Shown: positions 7,911 to 10,314 of the stretch, piece after piece | Position numbering within the stretch: the first letter of the stretch is position 1 | Layout: every line of letters starts with the position of its first letter | From: Larix sibirica | Taxonomy: Eukaryota; Streptophyta; Pinopsida; Pinales; Pinaceae | Assembly: GCA_004151065.3 (NCBI GenBank) | Contig: NWUY0300026817.1 | Coordinates: 16,451 to 26,764, forward strand | Length of the DNA: 10,314 bases | Reading direction: 5' to 3' | Program-made: the position numbers and the translations under genes | Notes under the pieces: model-generated | Databases searched by the model: none | What the model was told of the DNA's origin: nothing | The model's input: only the letters and a program-made list of their open reading frames with translations

Positions 7911-7937
7911 CACGTGGAGATGCATAAGAACCACGTG
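7911..7937. promoter_or_regulatory. Pair of G-box cores (CACGTG), 21 bp apart
   Basis: CACGTG at 7911-7916 (as GCCACGTGG) and at 7932-7937 (as ACCACGTGA) are spaced 21 bp, about two helical turns. TATAAT follows at 7939-7944, and an ATG at 7975 opens an 86-codon frame. Paired G-boxes upstream of a TATA-like string resemble a plant promoter arrangement, but no established gene follows and this may be chance or a leftover LTR promoter. Confidence 0.25.
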
Positions 7938-7974
7938 ATATAATGAGGAATATGAACCATTCCTACCATATTAT

Positions 7975-8235
7975 ATGTCCACCTCATTTTCAAACGACAA
8001 CTTTGGAGGCTATAGAACCATTTTGTTTTCTTGGTTTGACCAATGGGTATTTACTTTATTAATTTTCTATTTGGTACTTTCATCGAGAAATATTATGTGT
8101 TATGGGTACATATTTATAAACCAAACCGTATTGTTTTCTATTTGTATTAATAAACTAGAGTGGTATGCGGCAATGGCAATGTTCATGATAGAGCATGAAA
8201 ATAGCAAACGAAACAAGCAGTGTAACAATAGTTGA
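7975..8235 (+). other. Unrecognised 86-codon open frame, weak candidate
   Basis: A true ATG opens an 86-residue frame with one clear hydrophobic stretch (VFTLLIFYLVLSS) and a second weaker one (TVLFSICI). It ends in a polar Asn/Lys-rich tail. I recognise no family. The only reason to list it is the CACGTG pair and TATA-like string 30-65 bp upstream. The high A+T content and lack of any motif make a chance frame more likely than a gene. Confidence 0.12.
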
Positions 8236-8306
8236 ACCATGCATAATACATGAGAGGTTGAAAAATGCGCTAGCTTGAATATATCCAGGGAAATAGCACT
8301 ATATGA

Positions 8307-8430
8307 TAGTAGCAAACATTCTAGCAAGAGATATTAATGACTAGCAGAAAATATTAGTCATTAGCAAATTCTAGCCGAAGATATTAGCCACTAGCAAATT
8401 CTAGCAGAAGATATTAGTTATTAATAACTT
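8307..8430. repeat. Minisatellite with 30-bp unit, about three full copies plus partial copies
   Basis: Three 30-bp units follow in exact register at 8341-8370, 8371-8400 and 8401-8430, each beginning CTAGC(A/C)GAA and containing ATATTAG. A shortened unit (8321-8340, 10 bases missing) and the tail of another (about 8307-8320, AGCAAACATT) precede them. Units differ at a few positions each, so the array is not fresh. No coding or CRISPR character is seen: there are no unique spacers between units. Confidence 0.85.
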
Positions 8431-9477
8431 GTCGACAATCAATATGTGAGATGTTCTAATGTAATTGAGAGAGGATAAGTGGCATGCGCACAGAAAAGGG
8501 CTAGAAAACATAGAGTCATTGCATTTATATCAACAATCTTGTGATCTACTCATAAAGATAGAGACAAGTGGACAATTGAATCGAGTCGGAGAATTGATAA
8601 GCAAGATTAGAAAGAATGTACAACTTTGAGAAATACAATGAAGATCATAGTGATACCACCTATCACCAGATATGCAAGGACTAGAGAAACTTGCTAGAGT
8701 AGTGTGGAGAGAAGCTACAATTACAAAGGTTGACATGTAGACTATCCAAGAAGAAGAATATATAAATGTATGCTTTGGCATCACTTTACATGCACTCCTA
8801 GGCCCAACTCTCCACTTACTATTTCTCTTCCCCTTTACAATAGACAATAATAAAAAATGCCAAGCTATAAGCAAAGTTGGAAAGCATGAAAACAATTAAA
8901 ACCCTATTAAGCATACTATAGTGAAGGAGAAACAAATATGCATGCACCCTTTCTCTTAGTGGGAATGATAGAAAGGTCATGGTTGAGACTTTAAACTCAA
9001 GGCATCATGTTGTTTTTCCCTCTCATATATGGATAGGGAGGATCAATAGAGACTCCTAAGCACATTGTGTAAAAACCTCAACATGCCATAGATGCAAGAT
9101 TACGCTTGTGAACTTGTTTATTTGCTTCAAGTTGTCAGTTTTAAAATATTTGCTATATTTTTCTCACCTTTGAAAACAAGTACAAGATCATGACTTGAAT
9201 TAATGTGCAAGGCCATATATCGAACTAATGTTAATCAAATTTTAGTATTGATTTTGTTTCTTCGTATATAGTAATTAGCATCAAATTCTTTAGCTATTAA
9301 TATGTTTTCCTACTTTCAAACATAAGAAATTACGATTCTTATTTAACCTCACCTTTATATTAGATCAAATAAGACCAAACCATATTGTTGGTGGGTATAA
9401 ATTACATAAAATAAAAAATGTTCACAATTTTTTTTTATATACTCTCAAACAAGAAAAATTTGAGCAAATAGAAAACT
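8431..9477. other. AT-rich spacer without recognised genes
   Basis: No gene is recognised. A TATATAAA string at about 8759-8766 and a pyrimidine-rich stretch (TTACTATTTCTCTTCCCC, near 8815-8833) are the only notable items. This segment lies downstream of the minus-strand LRR gene relic and could hold intron or 3' flank of it, but no kinase or membrane segment of a receptor-like protein was found on the minus strand. Confidence 0.4.
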
Positions 9478-10314
9478 ATGTTCACAGATAGACTTCTCAT
9501 GGAACTCAAAATAGAAGGGATTGTACCACTAAAATTGTTTTCATTTAGGTAAAAGTAAGATAAGTTACTCATGAAGGGATTGAACCACTGAAATTGTTGA
9601 AACTGAGGTCAAGGTAAGATAAACTTCTCATGGAACCCAAAATGAAAGGGATTCAACCACTGAAATTGTTGTAACTAAGGTCTTTGTAACTAAGGTCCAA
9701 GTAATATAGACATAAACTTCTCATGTAACCCAAAATGAAAGGGATTGAACCACTGAAATTGTTGTAACTGAGGTCCAAGTAAGATAGACTTCTCGTGGAA
9801 CCCAAAATGGGATTGGACCACTGAAATTGTTTCCTCCGAGGTCAAGACTTCTCATTGAACCCATGGAAGGTATTGGACCATTGACATTATTTCCCCAAAT
9901 CCAAAATTCTCGAAGAGATGCGCAGTTGCTAAGAGAAGATGGAATAGTTCCATTCAGACAATTCACAGACAAACTGAGATGTTCTAACTCGACCAACTTC
10001 TACTAGTATAGTCCCAATCAATTGGTTATCTGAAAGGTCGATCCATCGAAGATGTGAGCAGTTACACAATGCTTTGGGAATCGATCCTCCCAGCAAATAA
10101 TTAGACTTAAGGTCAAGAACTCATAATGCTTTAAGCTGCCCAAATTGGGATGAAATTCCTCTAGTCAAATTATTACCAGAAATATTCAACGTATGCAATA
10201 AGGAGAGGTTGCTCGGAGATGGGGAAAGCATACCTCCCAATTGTAATTTAGAATCCACATCATATATATCAACACCGGGTACAGAAACCACAGGAAGCAT
10301 TACAACAACAACTC
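9478..10314 (-). pseudogene. Leucine-rich-repeat receptor-type gene fragment, degenerate, 5' end beyond the window
   Basis: Minus-strand reading from the right edge gives LQLGGMLSPSPSNLSLLHTL, ISGNNLTRGISSQFGQLKAL, VLDLKSNYLLGGSIPKALCN, CSHLRWIDLSDNQLIGTI, then, after a frameshift near 9997-10010, VELEHLSLSVNCLNGTIPS, SLSNCASLREFWIWGNN and GPIP. These are about 24-residue plant extracellular LRRs (LxxLxLxxNxLxGxIP) as in membrane LRR receptor kinases and receptor-like proteins, whose LRR domains bind ligands outside the cell. The frame is open to the window edge, so the gene start lies outside. Breaks: TGA at 10121-10123 (a change from CGA is likely, LKAL-R-VLDL), the frameshift near 10000, and further frame changes inside the repetitive LRRs after about 9820. 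Readable coding ends at about 9478. No membrane segment or kinase domain is seen downstream, so receptor kinase versus receptor-like protein cannot be decided. Confidence 0.85.
9485..9890 (-). repeat. Array of near-identical LRR-coding repeats (about 72-bp unit)
   Basis: The plus-strand landmark ACTTCTC(A/G)T or its variant recurs at about 9491, 9564, 9622, 9715, 9787 and 9846. Each unit encodes on the minus strand a version of GSMRSLSYLDLS followed by YNNFSGSIPF. The spacings (73, 58, 93, 72 and 59 bp) show units of one LRR length (72 bp) altered by deletions and insertions. One unit has a 15-bp direct duplication (9668-9697, DLSYK/DLSYN) that keeps the frame. Loss of four bases near 9805 and of about a dozen near 9573 breaks the frame, and TGA replaces a codon at about 9652-9654. 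The similarity between units is much higher than among the upstream LRRs, indicating recent tandem amplification or homogenisation. Confidence 0.85.

Noticed and set aside
8530-8895. 121-codon minus-strand frame, Cys/Ser-rich and hydrophobic
   Set aside because: The frame opens with TTG, with the first ATG well inside. No family is recognised, and its composition fits chance translation of AT-rich DNA.

Overview
The window looks like nuclear intergenic DNA from a land plant with a large, repeat-rich genome. The reasons are decayed LTR-retrotransposon pieces in both orientations, overall AT-richness, and a degenerate leucine-rich-repeat (LRR) gene carrying the plant extracellular consensus (LDLSYNNFSGSIP). 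The Ty3/gypsy pieces are of a kind I associate with seed plants, possibly a gymnosperm, but the species cannot be fixed from sequence alone. No intact, confidently functional gene was found, and every recognisable coding region is broken.

Layout: 1-577 (minus) is a gag-to-protease fragment of a Ty3/gypsy element, with a variant zinc knuckle, an acidic linker and a protease start. 1242-1968 (plus) is a decayed gag-like reading frame with two tandem zinc knuckles, followed by a possible polypurine tract near 2024. About 2640-3870 (plus) is a Ty3/gypsy pol fragment covering the protease-RT linker, reverse transcriptase and the start of RNase H. It has many stops, one single-base frameshift and altered catalytic residues. 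Directly against it, about 3887-4560 and perhaps to 5450 (minus), lies a region that reads like a Ty1/copia-type LTR: primer-binding-site-like sequence, U5-like motif, TATA box, and a possible U3 with CACGTG pairs and a SINE-like insertion.

5464-5718 (minus) is a hydrophobic, nearly open reading frame of unknown origin. 5725-6045 holds three diverged repeat units, each with a hairpin whose two arms have changed together. 6046-9477 is AT-rich and almost gene-free, but contains an 83-bp tandem duplication (7160-7325), a 30-bp minisatellite (8307-8430), a CACGTG pair (7911-7937) and a 16-bp palindrome.

9478-10314 (minus) is the decayed end of an LRR receptor-type gene entering from beyond the right edge. 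Its last LRRs are near-identical 72-bp repeats that have gained and lost short segments.

The pieces do not form a pathway. Several stops and catalytic changes fit C-to-T (or complementary G-to-A) transitions, as expected of old, methylated, silenced elements. I found no convincing new biological system. The strongest unexplained structure is the covarying hairpin repeat at 5725-6045.
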